DNA of 64,000 nucleotides, taken from contig NZ_WMBA01000017.1 of the NCBI RefSeq assembly GCF_009707865.1, forward strand, positions 49,741-113,740, written 5' to 3'. Shown here in pieces: positions 1 to 8,339 of the stretch (the stretch's first letter is position 1; every line of letters starts with the position of its first letter). Source of the DNA: Amycolatopsis pithecellobii. Its GTDB lineage: Bacteria; Actinomycetota; Actinomycetes; Mycobacteriales; Pseudonocardiaceae. The position numbers were made by a program, and so were the translations under genes. The notes beneath the pieces are model-generated. The model was given only the letters and a program-made list of their open reading frames with translations, ran no database searches and was not told the DNA's origin.

Positions 1-32
1 TCAGCGGGCTCCGCCTGAGTTCCATACGTCAC
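1..32 (-). CDS. possible 5' end of a divergent gene, cut by window edge
   Basis: Reading leftwards from a GTG at 32-30 (or an ATG at 25-23) both frames stay open to the window edge. A short gene divergent from the exporter at 96 would be expected, and regulators commonly sit there, but only about ten codons are visible and no family can be recognised. The GACGTAT heptamers between the two genes are the only supporting signal. Confidence 0.25.
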   Translation of the reverse strand, partial: MTYGTQAEPA

Positions 33-68
33 CGTATAGATGTTGCCAGTTTGACGTATTGGACGTAT
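24..68. promoter_or_regulatory. GACGTAT heptamer cluster, candidate operator
   Basis: The heptamer GACGTAT occurs at 53-59 and 62-68, and its reverse complement ATACGTC at 24-30. The inverted copy lies within a small palindrome (ATACG-TCAC-CGTAT, 24-37). A TTGACG at 51-56 could be a -35 element for the exporter at 96, so a protein bound to the heptamers would cover that promoter. The binding protein is unknown; it may be the product starting at the left edge. Confidence 0.35.
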
Positions 69-95
69 CGATTAGCCACGCTTAGCTTCGAGCGT

Positions 96-1277
96 ATGAC
101 CGCAGACCTGCTCGTTTCCGCGCCGGCCGGCGCCCGGCGCGTGAAGACTGCCGTGGCTGCGGCGGGTTTGTCGTCGTTCGCATTGCTGTACGCGCCGCAG
201 TCGGTTTTGCCGCAGCTCGCCGCCCAGTACCACCTCGATCCCGGTGGTGCCTCGCTCGCGGTCAGCGTCGCGACCGGCGCCCTCGCCATCGCTGTGCTGC
301 CGATCGCGGCGCTGTCGGAAATCGTGGGCAGGCGGCCGGTGATCCTCACGTCGGTCATCGTCTCCGCCGCGCTGGCGCTGGTGCTGCCGTTCGCGCCGTC
401 GTACGGCTTTTTGCTGGTCCTGCGGGTTTTGCAGGGCATCTCGATCGCGGGCTTCACCGGCGTCGCCGCGGCCTATCTCGTCGAGCAGCTCGGCAAGACG
501 GGGGTCGCGGCGGCGGTCGGTGCGATGATCGCGGGCAACTCGGTCGGGGGCATGCTGGGCAGGCTCTCGGCCGGGCTCAGCGCCGGGCCGCTGGGTTACC
601 ACGGCGCGCTTGCCGTCGCGGGGGTGCTCGGGTCGATTTTCTCGCTGGTGACGGTCTTTGCGCTGCCTCCATCGGCCGCCCGGCCGTCGCCGGAACGGAC
701 CGGGGTGCTGGCGGGAATCGGCATGGCCGTGCAGAAACCGATCCTGCTGGCGCAGTACACCGTGGCGCTGCTCGCGATGGGATCGTTCGTCGCGGTCTAC
801 AACGCGGTCGGGTTCCGGCTGACCGGCTCCCCGCTGAACCTCTCGCCCGCGATCGCGTCGCTGGTGTTCCTGGCCTACGCCATCGGATCGGTGTCCTCGG
901 CGACCGTGGGCCGGACCGTGGCGCGGTTCGGAGGGTTGCGCTCGGCCGTGGGCGCGCTGCTGATCACCGCGGCCGGTGTGCTGCTGACGTTGCCCGATTC
1001 GCTGGTGCTGGTGGTGCTCGGCATCGTGGTGATGACCGGCGGGTTCTTCGCCGCGCACGCGGTCGCGAACGGCTGGACCGCGGCCGAGGCACCCGAGGGG
1101 GCGCGCGGGCAGGCGTCCGGCACCTACACACTGACGTACTACCTGGGCAGCAGCGTCGGCGGAACCACGGGCAGCGTGATCTTCGCACACGCCGGCTGGA
1201 GCTGGCTGGTCGTGGCGGTCGTGTGCTGGCTCGCGGGCGCGGCCGCCGTGGTCACGCTGACCGCTCGGCGACGGTGA
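96..1277 (+). CDS. MFS transporter (YnfM-like drug or metabolite exporter)
   Basis: A 393-residue major facilitator protein with about 12 hydrophobic segments. The loop 2-3 signature appears as the SEIVGRRPV stretch near residue 75, and the 'GFTGVAAAYL' segment follows in helix 4. Length and arrangement fit the YnfM/CynX-like single-gene exporters; the substrate cannot be read from sequence. An upstream in-frame start at 51 exists, but the ATG at 96 gives the normal N-terminus and lies downstream of the candidate promoter. The 3' end overlaps the convergent AraC-type gene by 26 bases. Confidence 0.85.
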   Translation: MTADLLVSAPAGARRVKTAVAAAGLSSFALLYAPQSVLPQLAAQYHLDPGGASLAVSVATGALAIAVLPIAALSEIVGRRPVILTSVIVSAALALVLPFAPSYGFLLVLRVLQGISIAGFTGVAAAYLVEQLGKTGVAAAVGAMIAGNSVGGMLGRLSAGLSAGPLGYHGALAVAGVLGSIFSLVTVFALPPSAARPSPERTGVLAGIGMAVQKPILLAQYTVALLAMGSFVAVYNAVGFRLTGSPLNLSPAIASLVFLAYAIGSVSSATVGRTVARFGGLRSAVGALLITAAGVLLTLPDSLVLVVLGIVVMTGGFFAAHAVANGWTAAEAPEGARGQASGTYTLTYYLGSSVGGTTGSVIFAHAGWSWLVVAVVCWLAGAAAVVTLTARRR

Positions 1278-2025
1278 GCCGCGACGCGAGCGGCGGCAAC
1301 GCGACCAGCACCGGAGTGTCCCATTCGGCCAGCACGTCCAGCTGCACGTCGCGGTGGTGGAGCGGGGCGCGCGGGCTGACGCATACCGGTTCGGCCGCGG
1401 CACCCGCGACCGTGCGCGTGGGGACCAGCTGCGTCTCGGCGCACGCCTTGGCAGGCAGGGCGGCGGCGAGCAGCCAGTAGCGCCCGGCTGGGACGTCGGC
1501 GAGCAGAAAGTCCCCGGTCTGGCCGAGCAGGGTGCCGCTCACCGGATAGCCGCGAGCCGCGCGCCGGGGGAACAGCCCGACGTACACCGCGGCCTCACCG
1601 ACCGCCGCACTGGCCGCGGCGCTCAACCGCACCGACCCGGTGACCATTCCGCCCTCGCGCGCGGCGCCCGGCACCATGATCGGCCGCGGCGGGGAGTCCG
1701 CGAGCAACTCGGGTAATCGCCGGAACCGTGCAGGGGACTGCCCGACCGCGCTGGTGAACCGGGCGGTGAACGTGCCGACCGAGGTGAACCCGACGGCGTG
1801 GCAGATGTCGATCACGCGTTCGTCGCTCGCCAGCAGGAGCCGTTTGGCCTGATGGAACCGGTGTGTCGCGATGAACTGCCCCGGCGGCCGGCCGAGCTGG
1901 CGTTCGAAGGCGCGGGACAGGTGAAACGGGCTGTAGCCGACGTGATCAGCCACGTCGCACAACGTGATCCGCTCGCCGCAGTGCCCGGCGATGAAGCGAG
2001 CGGCATCGACCACGGCCTTGCGCAT
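1252..2025 (-). CDS. AraC-family regulator with C-terminal beta-rich domain
   Basis: A 257-residue protein starting at an ATG preceded by GAGGAGGTGACC. The AraC/XylS DNA-binding region is at the N-terminus (about residues 5-105), with both helix-turn-helix units visible (CDVADHVGYSPFHLSRAFERQ and DICHAVGFTSVGTFTARF). Most AraC proteins carry the sensor domain before the HTH. Here about 140 residues follow it, containing a glycine/valine-rich beta pattern ('FLLADVPAGRYWLLAAAL') like transthyretin or Cna-B folds. It converges with the exporter at 96, which may be its target. The ligand is unknown. Confidence 0.85.
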   Translation of the reverse strand: MRKAVVDAARFIAGHCGERITLCDVADHVGYSPFHLSRAFERQLGRPPGQFIATHRFHQAKRLLLASDERVIDICHAVGFTSVGTFTARFTSAVGQSPARFRRLPELLADSPPRPIMVPGAAREGGMVTGSVRLSAAASAAVGEAAVYVGLFPRRAARGYPVSGTLLGQTGDFLLADVPAGRYWLLAAALPAKACAETQLVPTRTVAGAAAEPVCVSPRAPLHHRDVQLDVLAEWDTPVLVALPPLASRLTVAERSA

Positions 2026-2076
2026 CCGGTCACCTCCTCGGAAGTCACGATGGCGCCACCGTACTGTGTCGACCGA

Positions 2077-2160
2077 TACCAATCCGACCACAGTTACGGC
2101 AAACAGCCTGTGTAGCTCGGCTTCCGGTTGAGCGGTCGGCCTACTTTTGGTCGGATTGGA
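2077..2160. repeat. MITE-like interspersed element, copy 1
   Basis: About 84 bp bounded by TACCAATCCGAC (2077-2088) and GTCGGATTGG (2150-2159), which are inverted relative to each other. It aligns with the element at 11300-11390, including internal CAG..ACGGC near the left end and CCTACTTT just inside the right end. It lies between the AraC-type gene and a decayed toxin-antitoxin pair, carries no coding sequence, and would fold into a hairpin only at its tips. Confidence 0.6.
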
Positions 2161-2197
2161 GCTCGGGCACCGACAAAAACCGGTCCGCAGCGGACGC

Positions 2198-2537
2198 TCA
2201 GCGGACCAACTCGACCCGCACGGTGAGCTCGAGCTCAACCCACGCGCGATCGGTCGTCACGGCCACCCCGTCCGGAAGGTCGTCGGCCAGGGCCAGACAT
2301 GCTCGATCGGCCAGAGAGAGCCCCGCCTTGCGGGTCGCCGGTCACAGCTTTGCCGCCTTGGCGGCCGCGGTGGCGTCGAACGCGGCGACGGTCGCGCCGA
2401 GCGCGATCAACGCCGCCGCATCATCTGTAGTTGAGAGCGGAGATCATCGAGCCGGGCAAAAGATCTGCCACCTTCTCGTGGCCAGGCTCGGTGCGCAGCA
2501 GTGGCAGGACTGCACTGGCGTCGAGCACGGCGATCAT
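2198..2537 (-). pseudogene. VapC-like PIN toxin, decayed
   Basis: From the ATG at 2537 the frame reads like a PIN-domain start ('MIAVLDASAVLPLLRTEPGH') but stops after 38 codons at 2421. Downstream, a second frame contains the middle and C-terminal part: an 'ALIALGATVAAFDATAA' stretch, one further stop, then 'GLSLADRACLALA' and 'VTTDRAW', the usual VapC C-terminal motifs, ending at 2198. About 20 residues appear lost between the two parts. An intact VapC is about 130 residues, so this copy should be inactive. Its ATG overlaps the stop of the antitoxin gene (ATGA). Confidence 0.75.
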
Positions 2538-2755
2538 GCCCGTCCCGTTCGGCGATCCTTGGCGTCGGACACCGTGGCGTTGCCGCTCGAGTCCTCGCGG
2601 GCCGCCTCAGCGCGCCGTTCCGCGATCAGCTCAGCCGCGGCGCTGCCGGTGTGCCCGGCAGTCGCCGTGGTTACGCGATTCTGGATACGGCGTGCGACCA
2701 GCCGCTGCCCTGACTCGATTCCCGCGGCTCGCCGGACCGGCGCCGGGATGGTCAC
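2534..2755 (-). CDS. VapB-like antitoxin, AbrB/SpoVT type
   Basis: The visible protein starts 'TIPAPVRRAAGIESGQRLVAR', the swapped-hairpin AbrB DNA-binding region, and ends in a charged toxin-binding tail (ELIAERRAEAARED). The GTG at 2755 is the only plausible start. The upstream frame continues open with sensible AbrB sequence (LTASPDGR) but offers no ATG, GTG or TTG before it runs into the methyltransferase gene, so the natural N-terminus may be lost. Its partner toxin is a pseudogene, leaving the antitoxin as an orphan. Confidence 0.55.
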   Translation of the reverse strand: MTIPAPVRRAAGIESGQRLVARRIQNRVTTATAGHTGSAAAELIAERRAEAAREDSSGNATVSDAKDRRTGRA

Positions 2756-2823
2756 GCGGCCGTCCGGGCTGGCTGTGAGCTGCGCGAGTGGCGCCTCTGC
2801 GGATGCGTCAAGCTCCGCCAGAC

Positions 2824-3465
2824 TCAGCCCCGCATCGCCGCGACCAAAAGGCCGGCGCCGATGGGAAGGAGCGTCGGGACAAGGCGTTCGTCCTCGCGCA
2901 CCGCCCTGGCCAGCTCGCGAGCGGCGAGGACACCCGGGTCCCGCCGGGCCGGGTCGGACCGCGGGGCGAGGACCCCGTGGAACGCGATCACGCCACCCGC
3001 GCGCAGCAGGTGCACACCGTGCTCGTAGTAACCCGGGTACTCGGCACGCGGCGCGTCAACGAACAGCAGGTCGTAGCCGCCGCTGGTGAGGCGTGGCAGC
3101 ACGTCCAGCGCGCGGCCCATGATCAGCCTCGTGCGCCCCGGCGCGAAACCCGCGTCGCGAAACGTCTGCCGGGCCGCCTGGTGGTACTCCGGTTCGAGAT
3201 CGATGGAGGTCAGGACCCCTTCCGGCGCCATCCCCCGCAGCAGGTACAGCCCGCTGACCCCGGTGCCGGTGCCGATCTCCACCACCGCACGCGCCCGCAG
3301 GCTCGCGGTGAGAAAGCACAACGCCGCACCCGCGGCCCCGCCGAGCGCTGCGCAGCCGAGATCCTCCGCACGCATCCGGGCGGCCAGCAACACGGCGTCG
3401 TCGGGCAGATAGCTCTCGACAGCGAGGTTGATGGCATCGACGCCGGCGTGCGTCTCGGAGGTCAC
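2824..3465 (-). CDS. SAM-dependent O-methyltransferase (Rv1220c family)
   Basis: A 213-residue class I methyltransferase of the catechol-O-methyltransferase-like family. The SAM-binding motif I is 'VVEIGTGTGVSGLYL' near residue 63, the acidic residue ending strand 2 is in 'LTSIDLEPEY', and 'DLLFVDAPR' matches motif IV with metal/substrate acidic positions. It is transcribed away from sigE, exactly as Rv1220c is in M. tuberculosis. The substrate is not known in that family. The 176-bp gap to sigE holds the sigE promoter and presumably its own. Confidence 0.9.
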   Translation of the reverse strand: MTSETHAGVDAINLAVESYLPDDAVLLAARMRAEDLGCAALGGAAGAALCFLTASLRARAVVEIGTGTGVSGLYLLRGMAPEGVLTSIDLEPEYHQAARQTFRDAGFAPGRTRLIMGRALDVLPRLTSGGYDLLFVDAPRAEYPGYYEHGVHLLRAGGVIAFHGVLAPRSDPARRDPGVLAARELARAVREDERLVPTLLPIGAGLLVAAMRG

Positions 3466-3587
3466 ACCGGAAGGCTAGCGCTGGTCGTCGGCAAATTCGT
3501 GCAAGACGTGCACACTTCTCTCAGGCGCCTCTCAGTCCGGTCTCACTAGACACATAAGGACAAGGGGCAAGCTGAGTCCCATAGCCG

Positions 3588-3613
3588 GGAACACAACGCG
3601 ATCAGACCGCGTT
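3588..3613 (+). promoter_or_regulatory. ECF-type promoter of sigE
   Basis: GGAAC at 3588-3592 and CGTT at 3610-3613 are separated by 17 bases. This is the spacing and sequence typical of ECF sigma factor promoters of the SigE/SigH group. Transcription would begin about 7 bases later and give a leader of about 20 bases containing the AGGGAG ribosome binding site (3626-3631). Known SigE regulons suggest autoregulation; that is inference here. Confidence 0.6.
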
Positions 3614-3640
3614 GGGACGAGCAGTAGGGAGAACAGCCTG

Positions 3641-4264
3641 ATGGAGGTGCCTTCCCCGCCGATGCAGAAGAGCCCGATGAACGAGCAGCTCGTGACCGAG
3701 GGCCGCCCGGTGACGGTGGACGAGGCCGCGTGGACGCCGCCGTCCTGGGACGAAGTCGTGCGGGAGCACGCCGACCGGGTGTACCGGCTCGCCTACCGCC
3801 TGACAGGTAACGCCCACGACGCGGAGGATCTCACCCAGGAGACGTTCATCCGCGTCTTCCGGTCCCTTGCGTCGTACAAGCCCGGCACCTTCGAGGGCTG
3901 GCTGCACCGCATCACCACGAACCTCTTCCTCGACATGGCGCGCCGCCGTTCGCGGGTGCGGATGGAGGGCCTGCCCGAGGACACCGACCGGATCGTCGGG
4001 GACGACCCGAGCCCGGAGCAGGTCTACAGCGACACCCATCTGGACCCGGACCTGCAGGACGCGCTCGACGAGCTGCCGCCTGAGTTCCGTGCCGCGGTGG
4101 TGCTGTGCGACGTCGAAGGCTTGTCCTATGAGGAGATCGGCGCGACGCTCGGCGTGAAGCTGGGCACCGTGCGCAGCCGGATCCACCGTGGCCGGCAGGC
4201 GCTGCGTGCCTCGCTGGAGCGGCGGCGCGCGCTGAAAGAGGAACCCCTGGAGGCTTCCGCATGA
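3641..4264 (+). CDS. sigE: ECF sigma factor SigE
   Basis: A 207-residue sigma-70 family protein with region 2 (about 45-110, including '[22 protein letters not shown]') and region 4 (about 145-195, '[25 protein letters not shown]'). It directs RNA polymerase to envelope-stress promoters. Context (methyltransferase, then anti-sigma, htrA, tatB) matches Rv1221 sigE. The ATG at 3641 has AGGGAG seven bases upstream; further in-frame ATGs at 3662 and 3677 could give shorter forms, as debated for the mycobacterial gene. It overlaps the anti-sigma gene by ATGA, so the two are translationally coupled. Confidence 0.92.
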   Translation: MEVPSPPMQKSPMNEQLVTEGRPVTVDEAAWTPPSWDEVVREHADRVYRLAYRLTGNAHDAEDLTQETFIRVFRSLASYKPGTFEGWLHRITTNLFLDMARRRSRVRMEGLPEDTDRIVGDDPSPEQVYSDTHLDPDLQDALDELPPEFRAAVVLCDVEGLSYEEIGATLGVKLGTVRSRIHRGRQALRASLERRRALKEEPLEASA

Positions 4265-4914
4265 CCGACATGCGAGGCAGGGGCCTGTTTCCCGAATCGC
4301 ATCTGCTGCCCGACGTGGTCGTCGCCTTCGTAGATGGCGAGTTGTCGCTGGGCGCGCGGGATCGGGCCGCTTCGCATATCGCCGGTTGCCCGTGCTGCGC
4401 GGCCGAGGTGTCGGCGCAGCGGCAGGCAAGGGCCGCGGTCAAGGACGCGGGGGCGCCGAGCATGTCCGCCGGTTTCCTGGCCAGCCTGCGCGCCATCCCC
4501 GAGCACACCGATCTGCCCATGTCGCCGGACAATCTCGCGCTGACCGAGGACGGTCAGCTCGTCGCCATCCAGCGGCCCGAACGCGTGGCCGGCCTGCGGC
4601 AGATGCCGTTCGGTTCCTCGGCGCCGCTCGGCTCCGGCACCCGGCTCGGCAGCGGATCCGCGGTGCTCAACTCGCATCGGTCCGGTTCGGTGCGCCGGCG
4701 TGCCGCGCAAGGAGCGGGCGTGGTGGTGTCCGGCATCGTGCTGAGCGCGCTCGCGATCGTCGGCACGTCCGGCGGTGGCGGCACAGCCGAAACCCCGCAG
4801 CAGCCCGCCGGTGCGAACCCGGGCGTGCTCCGCGCGCAGCTCGGCGGCCAGCCGGCCGCTGCGGTCACCACGACGACGACCACGACCACTACTTCGGCGC
4901 AGCCGAGCCGCTGA
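4261..4914 (+). CDS. rseA: anti-sigma E factor with zinc motif
   Basis: A 217-residue protein that should hold SigE inactive. The zinc-binding anti-sigma motif H-x3-C-x2-C is visible as 'HIAGCPCC' near residue 40. A hydrophobic segment (about 143-163, '[18 protein letters not shown]') predicts one membrane pass, followed by a short Pro/Ala-rich outer tail ending in a run of nine threonines. M. tuberculosis RseA is shorter (about 154 residues), so the membrane anchor and Thr-rich tail deserve attention as a possible route for signal-triggered proteolysis. ATGA overlap with sigE. Confidence 0.88.
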   Translation: MTDMRGRGLFPESHLLPDVVVAFVDGELSLGARDRAASHIAGCPCCAAEVSAQRQARAAVKDAGAPSMSAGFLASLRAIPEHTDLPMSPDNLALTEDGQLVAIQRPERVAGLRQMPFGSSAPLGSGTRLGSGSAVLNSHRSGSVRRRAAQGAGVVVSGIVLSALAIVGTSGGGGTAETPQQPAGANPGVLRAQLGGQPAAAVTTTTTTTTTSAQPSR

Positions 4915-4995
4915 CGTCGGCTTCACCGTCGAGACGGAAGAATCAGGTGGCGTAGGGTCGCGCCGAGCCGTGAAATCCGTCCACCCCGGGGAACG

Positions 4996-6510
4996 ATGAG
5001 TCAGCCGAACAATCCAGCGCAGTCCGGCGAGCCCCGGCTTGCCCCGAAGCCGTTGGACCGTCCCTCGGTCGATCCCGCGCAGGCCGCCACTTTCGGCAGG
5101 CCGCAGGGTGTCGAGGGCGCGTTCGACAAGCTGTATACGCCGCGTTCGGACAACGGGCAGATCATCGCGAAACCGCCGGCGCCGGAGTCGCTGGCCGAGG
5201 CGTTCGGCCGTCCCGCCGGCGCGGAGGACGTGCGGCTTCAGCGTCCCGGTGACGACAACGGCAATCGTCAGGGCCCGGAGCCGGAGTCCCCGCTGTGGTC
5301 CAAAACGGCCGACCCGTGGCGTGACCCGGGTGCGGCCGCGGTGCTCGGCAGTCCCGCACTCGAACCCCAGAGCGAGGAGTCAGGCGACGAAGACCCGCCT
5401 CGCGGGGCGATGCTTTCGCTGCCCGAGGTGCTGTTCGGCCGGCGGGTGAAACCGGTCGCGCTCGCCCTGCTCGGTGTGGTGGCCCTGCTGATCGGTGCTG
5501 TCGGCGGACTCGTCGGCTGGTGGATCGCCGGCGCCGGCGACTCACTCACCGGCAGCGCCACGATCTCCGAGGCGGAGGCGGGTAAGGAACGCGCGCCGGG
5601 GTCCGTCGCCGACATCGCACAGCGGGTGGCGCCGGCGGTCGTGTCGATCGAGGTGAAATCCGGGCAGTCCGGCAGTGTCGGGTCCGGAGTGCTGATCGAC
5701 CCGGCGGGCTACGCCATCACCAACAACCACGTCGTCGCGCTGGCCACGAACGACGCGCAGGCCAAGATCACCGCGGTGTTCACCGACGGCACCCGCACCG
5801 AGGCGAAGGTCGTCGGTACCGACCCGAAGACCGACCTCGCGGTCATCAAGATCGCGGTGCGCAACCCGGTCGTCATCCAGATCGGCAAATCCTCGAATCT
5901 GGAGCCAGGGGATTCGGTGATCGCGGTCGGTTCGCCGCTCGGTCTGCAGAACACGGTGACCGCGGGCATCGTCAGCGCGCTGCACCGGCCGATCACTGCG
6001 CAGGGCGAAAACGGTGAGCCGCCGGTGACGTACGACGCGATCCAGACCGACGCGCCCATCAACCGCGGCAACTCCGGTGGTGCGCTCGTCGATGCGACAG
6101 GCGCGCTCATCGGCATCAACTCGTCCATCAGGACCGACGGCGGCGAGGCAGGCCAGGGCGGCAGCATCGGTATCGGCTTCGCGATCCCCGCCGACGACGC
6201 CATTGCGATCGCGCGGGCGCTGATCAGCAGCGGGCAGGTCAAGCATGCCGACATCGGGGTGAACGCCGCGTCGGTGTCGGCGGACACGTCCGAGGGCGCG
6301 CAGGTGCTGAATGTCGCCGACGGCGGCCCGGCGGCGAAGGCCGGCATCGCGGAGGGCGACGTGATCACGAAGGTGGGCGGCCGGCTGGTGCGCAATGCGG
6401 CCGAGCTGACGGTCGCGGTCCGGGCGCACAACGTCGGCGAGGTCGTGCCGGTTCAGCTGGTCCGGCAGGGGCGTCCTCTTGTCGTTGACGTAACCCTGGG
6501 TTCGGACTGA
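4996..6510 (+). CDS. htrA: HtrA/DegP-type membrane serine protease
   Basis: A 504-residue protein. An unstructured cytoplasmic part (1-150) is followed by one membrane helix (about 151-175), a trypsin-like domain and a PDZ domain (about 415-500). The catalytic triad is visible: His in 'TNNHVVA' (about 245), Asp in 'TDLAVI' (about 279) and Ser in 'NRGNSGGA' (about 360). It would degrade or refold damaged extracytoplasmic proteins, and in mycobacteria it is linked to RseA turnover. The gene lies 81 bases after the anti-sigma gene. Start ATG with GGGGAA upstream. Confidence 0.93.
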   Translation: MSQPNNPAQSGEPRLAPKPLDRPSVDPAQAATFGRPQGVEGAFDKLYTPRSDNGQIIAKPPAPESLAEAFGRPAGAEDVRLQRPGDDNGNRQGPEPESPLWSKTADPWRDPGAAAVLGSPALEPQSEESGDEDPPRGAMLSLPEVLFGRRVKPVALALLGVVALLIGAVGGLVGWWIAGAGDSLTGSATISEAEAGKERAPGSVADIAQRVAPAVVSIEVKSGQSGSVGSGVLIDPAGYAITNNHVVALATNDAQAKITAVFTDGTRTEAKVVGTDPKTDLAVIKIAVRNPVVIQIGKSSNLEPGDSVIAVGSPLGLQNTVTAGIVSALHRPITAQGENGEPPVTYDAIQTDAPINRGNSGGALVDATGALIGINSSIRTDGGEAGQGGSIGIGFAIPADDAIAIARALISSGQVKHADIGVNAASVSADTSEGAQVLNVADGGPAAKAGIAEGDVITKVGGRLVRNAAELTVAVRAHNVGEVVPVQLVRQGRPLVVDVTLGSD

Positions 6511-6553
6511 CCGGGGTACGCTGGCCTGGCAGGGGTCGCGAGGAGGTTCGCTG

Positions 6554-6958
6554 GTGTTCGATAGCGTGGGCTGGGGCGAGATTCTCGTACTCGTCGTCGC
6601 CGGCTTGTTCATCCTCGGCCCGGAACGGCTGCCCGAGGCGGCTTCGTGGCTGGCCAAGAACGTGCGGAAGGTGCGTGAGTTCGCGGCGGGGGCGCGGCAG
6701 CAGCTGCGTGACGAGATGGGCCCGGAGTTCGACGAGTTCCGCAAGCCGCTCGAGGACCTGCGTCAGCTGCGCAACTTCGACCCGCGCCGGGCGATCACGA
6801 ACCACCTGTTCGACGGTGACCCGGATCCCCTGGGCCTGAACGGAACCAGCGGCGGCAGCATGAAGCCGAACGGCTACCCGGCGCCAACCGCCAAACCAGC
6901 CGAACCCAAGCCCCTCACCTCAGGCGAAAAACCCCCAGTCGACCCAGACGCCACCTAG
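6554..6958 (+). CDS. tatB: Sec-independent translocase component TatB
   Basis: A 134-residue TatB. An N-terminal membrane helix ('[23 protein letters not shown]', with the conserved Gly-Pro hinge) is followed by an amphipathic, charged helix and a disordered Pro-rich tail. It forms the TatBC receptor for twin-arginine signal peptides. The start is a GTG with AGGAGG (6541-6546) in front. It follows htrA at 43 bases, as Rv1224 follows Rv1223, so both are probably in the SigE operon. Confidence 0.93.
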   Translation: MFDSVGWGEILVLVVAGLFILGPERLPEAASWLAKNVRKVREFAAGARQQLRDEMGPEFDEFRKPLEDLRQLRNFDPRRAITNHLFDGDPDPLGLNGTSGGSMKPNGYPAPTAKPAEPKPLTSGEKPPVDPDAT

Positions 6959-6963
6959 GACGC

Positions 6964-7137
6964 CGCGAGTCGAACGTTCCGGTCGCGCGAGTTGCGTGTT
7001 CTGGTCCCGCGAGTTGCGTGTTCCGGTCGCGCGAGTTGAGCCTTCCCGTCGCACGCTACGCGCGACTCGCACACACGGAACGCGCAACTCGCACACACGG
7101 AACGTGCGACTCGCGCGCACGTTCCGTGCGACTCGCG
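6964..7137. repeat. head-to-head array of ~22-bp units, array 1
   Basis: Four forward units of the type CGCGAGTTGCGTGTTCCGGTCG (shown here as one consensus split: CGCGAGTTGCG + TGTTCCGGTCG) run from 6964. After a short centre (CACGCTACG, about 7052-7060) about four inverted units of the type GGAACGCGCAACTCGC run to 7137. The whole region can fold into one long hairpin. It separates the convergent tatB and mrp genes, where it may serve as a two-way terminator. A second, larger array lies at 38845-39084. Confidence 0.8.
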
Positions 7138-7141
7138 GGGG

Positions 7142-8287
7142 TTAGTGGGTTGTTGGGGTGACGTTCAGCATCATTCCGGCTAGGCCTCGTGCGCGGACCG
7201 ACAGTTTCTGCGCCACGTCCATCAGCACCTCGGCCGCCGGTGCCTGTGGCTCGGCAAGGACGATCGGCGTGCCGGCGTCACCCTGTTCCCGCAGCCGCGG
7301 GTCCAGCGGGACCTGCCCGAGCAGCGGGACCTGCGCCCCGGTCGATTTCGACAGCGAGTCCGCCACCGTCTGGCCACCGCCGGAGCCGAAGATCTCCATG
7401 CGCTCGCCGGACGGCGTCTCGAGCCACGACATGTTCTCGATGACCCCGGCGAGCCGTTGCCGCGTCTGCATCGCGATCGCGCCGGCCCGCTCGGCGACCT
7501 CGGCCGCCGCCTGCTGCGGGGTGGTCACCACCAGGATCTCGGCGTTCGGGATCAACTGTGCCACCGAGATCGCGATGTCCCCGGTGCCCGGTGGCAGGTC
7601 CAGCAGCAGAATGTCCAGATCGCCCCAGAACACGTCGGCCAGGAACTGTTGCAGCGCCCGGTGCAGCATCGGGCCGCGCCACACCACCGGCGTGTTTCCC
7701 GGGGTGAACATGCCGATCGAGATCACCTTCACGCCGTGCGCCTGCGGCGGCATGATCATCTTCTCGACCTTCGTCGGCTTCTCCCGCGCGCCCAGCATCC
7801 GCGGCACCGAATGCCCGTAGATGTCCGCGTCGACCACCCCGACCGAAAGTCCGCGCTCGGCCATCGCGACCGCCAGGTTGACCGTCACGCTCGACTTCCC
7901 GACACCGCCCTTGCCCGAGGCGACGCAGTAGACCCGCGTCAGTGAACCCGGCTGCGCGAACGGGATCACCGGCTCCTCGGCATCCCCGCGCAATGACTTC
8001 CGCAGCTCGGTGCGCTGCTCGTCGCTCATCACGTCCAGTTCGACCCGCACGTCACGAACACCATCGAGCTTGCCGACGACCGTAGTGGTGTCGCGCGTGA
8101 TGGTGTCCTTCAACGGGCAGCCGGCGACCGTCAGGTACACCGCGACCGTGACGACCCCGTCTTCGCCCACCACGACGTCCTTGACCATGCCGAGGTCGGT
8201 GATCGGCTTCTTGATCTCGGGGTCGTAGACGTCCTTGAGTGCCGCGCGGACGTCTTCCACGCTGGGAAGCTGTTGCGTGCTGGTCAT
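7142..8287 (-). CDS. mrp: Mrp/NBP35-type Fe-S cluster carrier ATPase
   Basis: A 381-residue protein with an N-terminal MIP18/DUF59 domain (about 8-95, 'DPEIKKPITDLGMV') and a deviant Walker A ParA-like ATPase domain (SGKGGVGKSS, 124-133). It is expected to bind and transfer Fe-S clusters. The region after 'IENMSW' reads 'LETPSGERM', so the CxxC found in many Mrp proteins is absent; the remaining Cys in 'TVAGCPLKD' belongs to the DUF59 domain. Order matches Rv1229c. Two N-terminal start candidates were not needed; ATG 8287 fits the family. Confidence 0.9.
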   Translation of the reverse strand: MTSTQQLPSVEDVRAALKDVYDPEIKKPITDLGMVKDVVVGEDGVVTVAVYLTVAGCPLKDTITRDTTTVVGKLDGVRDVRVELDVMSDEQRTELRKSLRGDAEEPVIPFAQPGSLTRVYCVASGKGGVGKSSVTVNLAVAMAERGLSVGVVDADIYGHSVPRMLGAREKPTKVEKMIMPPQAHGVKVISIGMFTPGNTPVVWRGPMLHRALQQFLADVFWGDLDILLLDLPPGTGDIAISVAQLIPNAEILVVTTPQQAAAEVAERAGAIAMQTRQRLAGVIENMSWLETPSGERMEIFGSGGGQTVADSLSKSTGAQVPLLGQVPLDPRLREQGDAGTPIVLAEPQAPAAEVLMDVAQKLSVRARGLAGMMLNVTPTTH

Positions 8288-8339
8288 GCATCGAGACTAC
8301 TGCCGCCCGGAGCGCGTCCGTGGGGTGAGGGGCCGGCGG

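Noticed and set aside
72..1403. Long open frame antisense to the MFS exporter
   Set aside because: It is a product of high GC on the opposite strand: Arg/His/Gln-rich, no domain, and fully covered by a clear transporter gene. Many similar antisense frames (for example 44833-47592, 54415-56766, 57324-58865) were dropped for the same reason.
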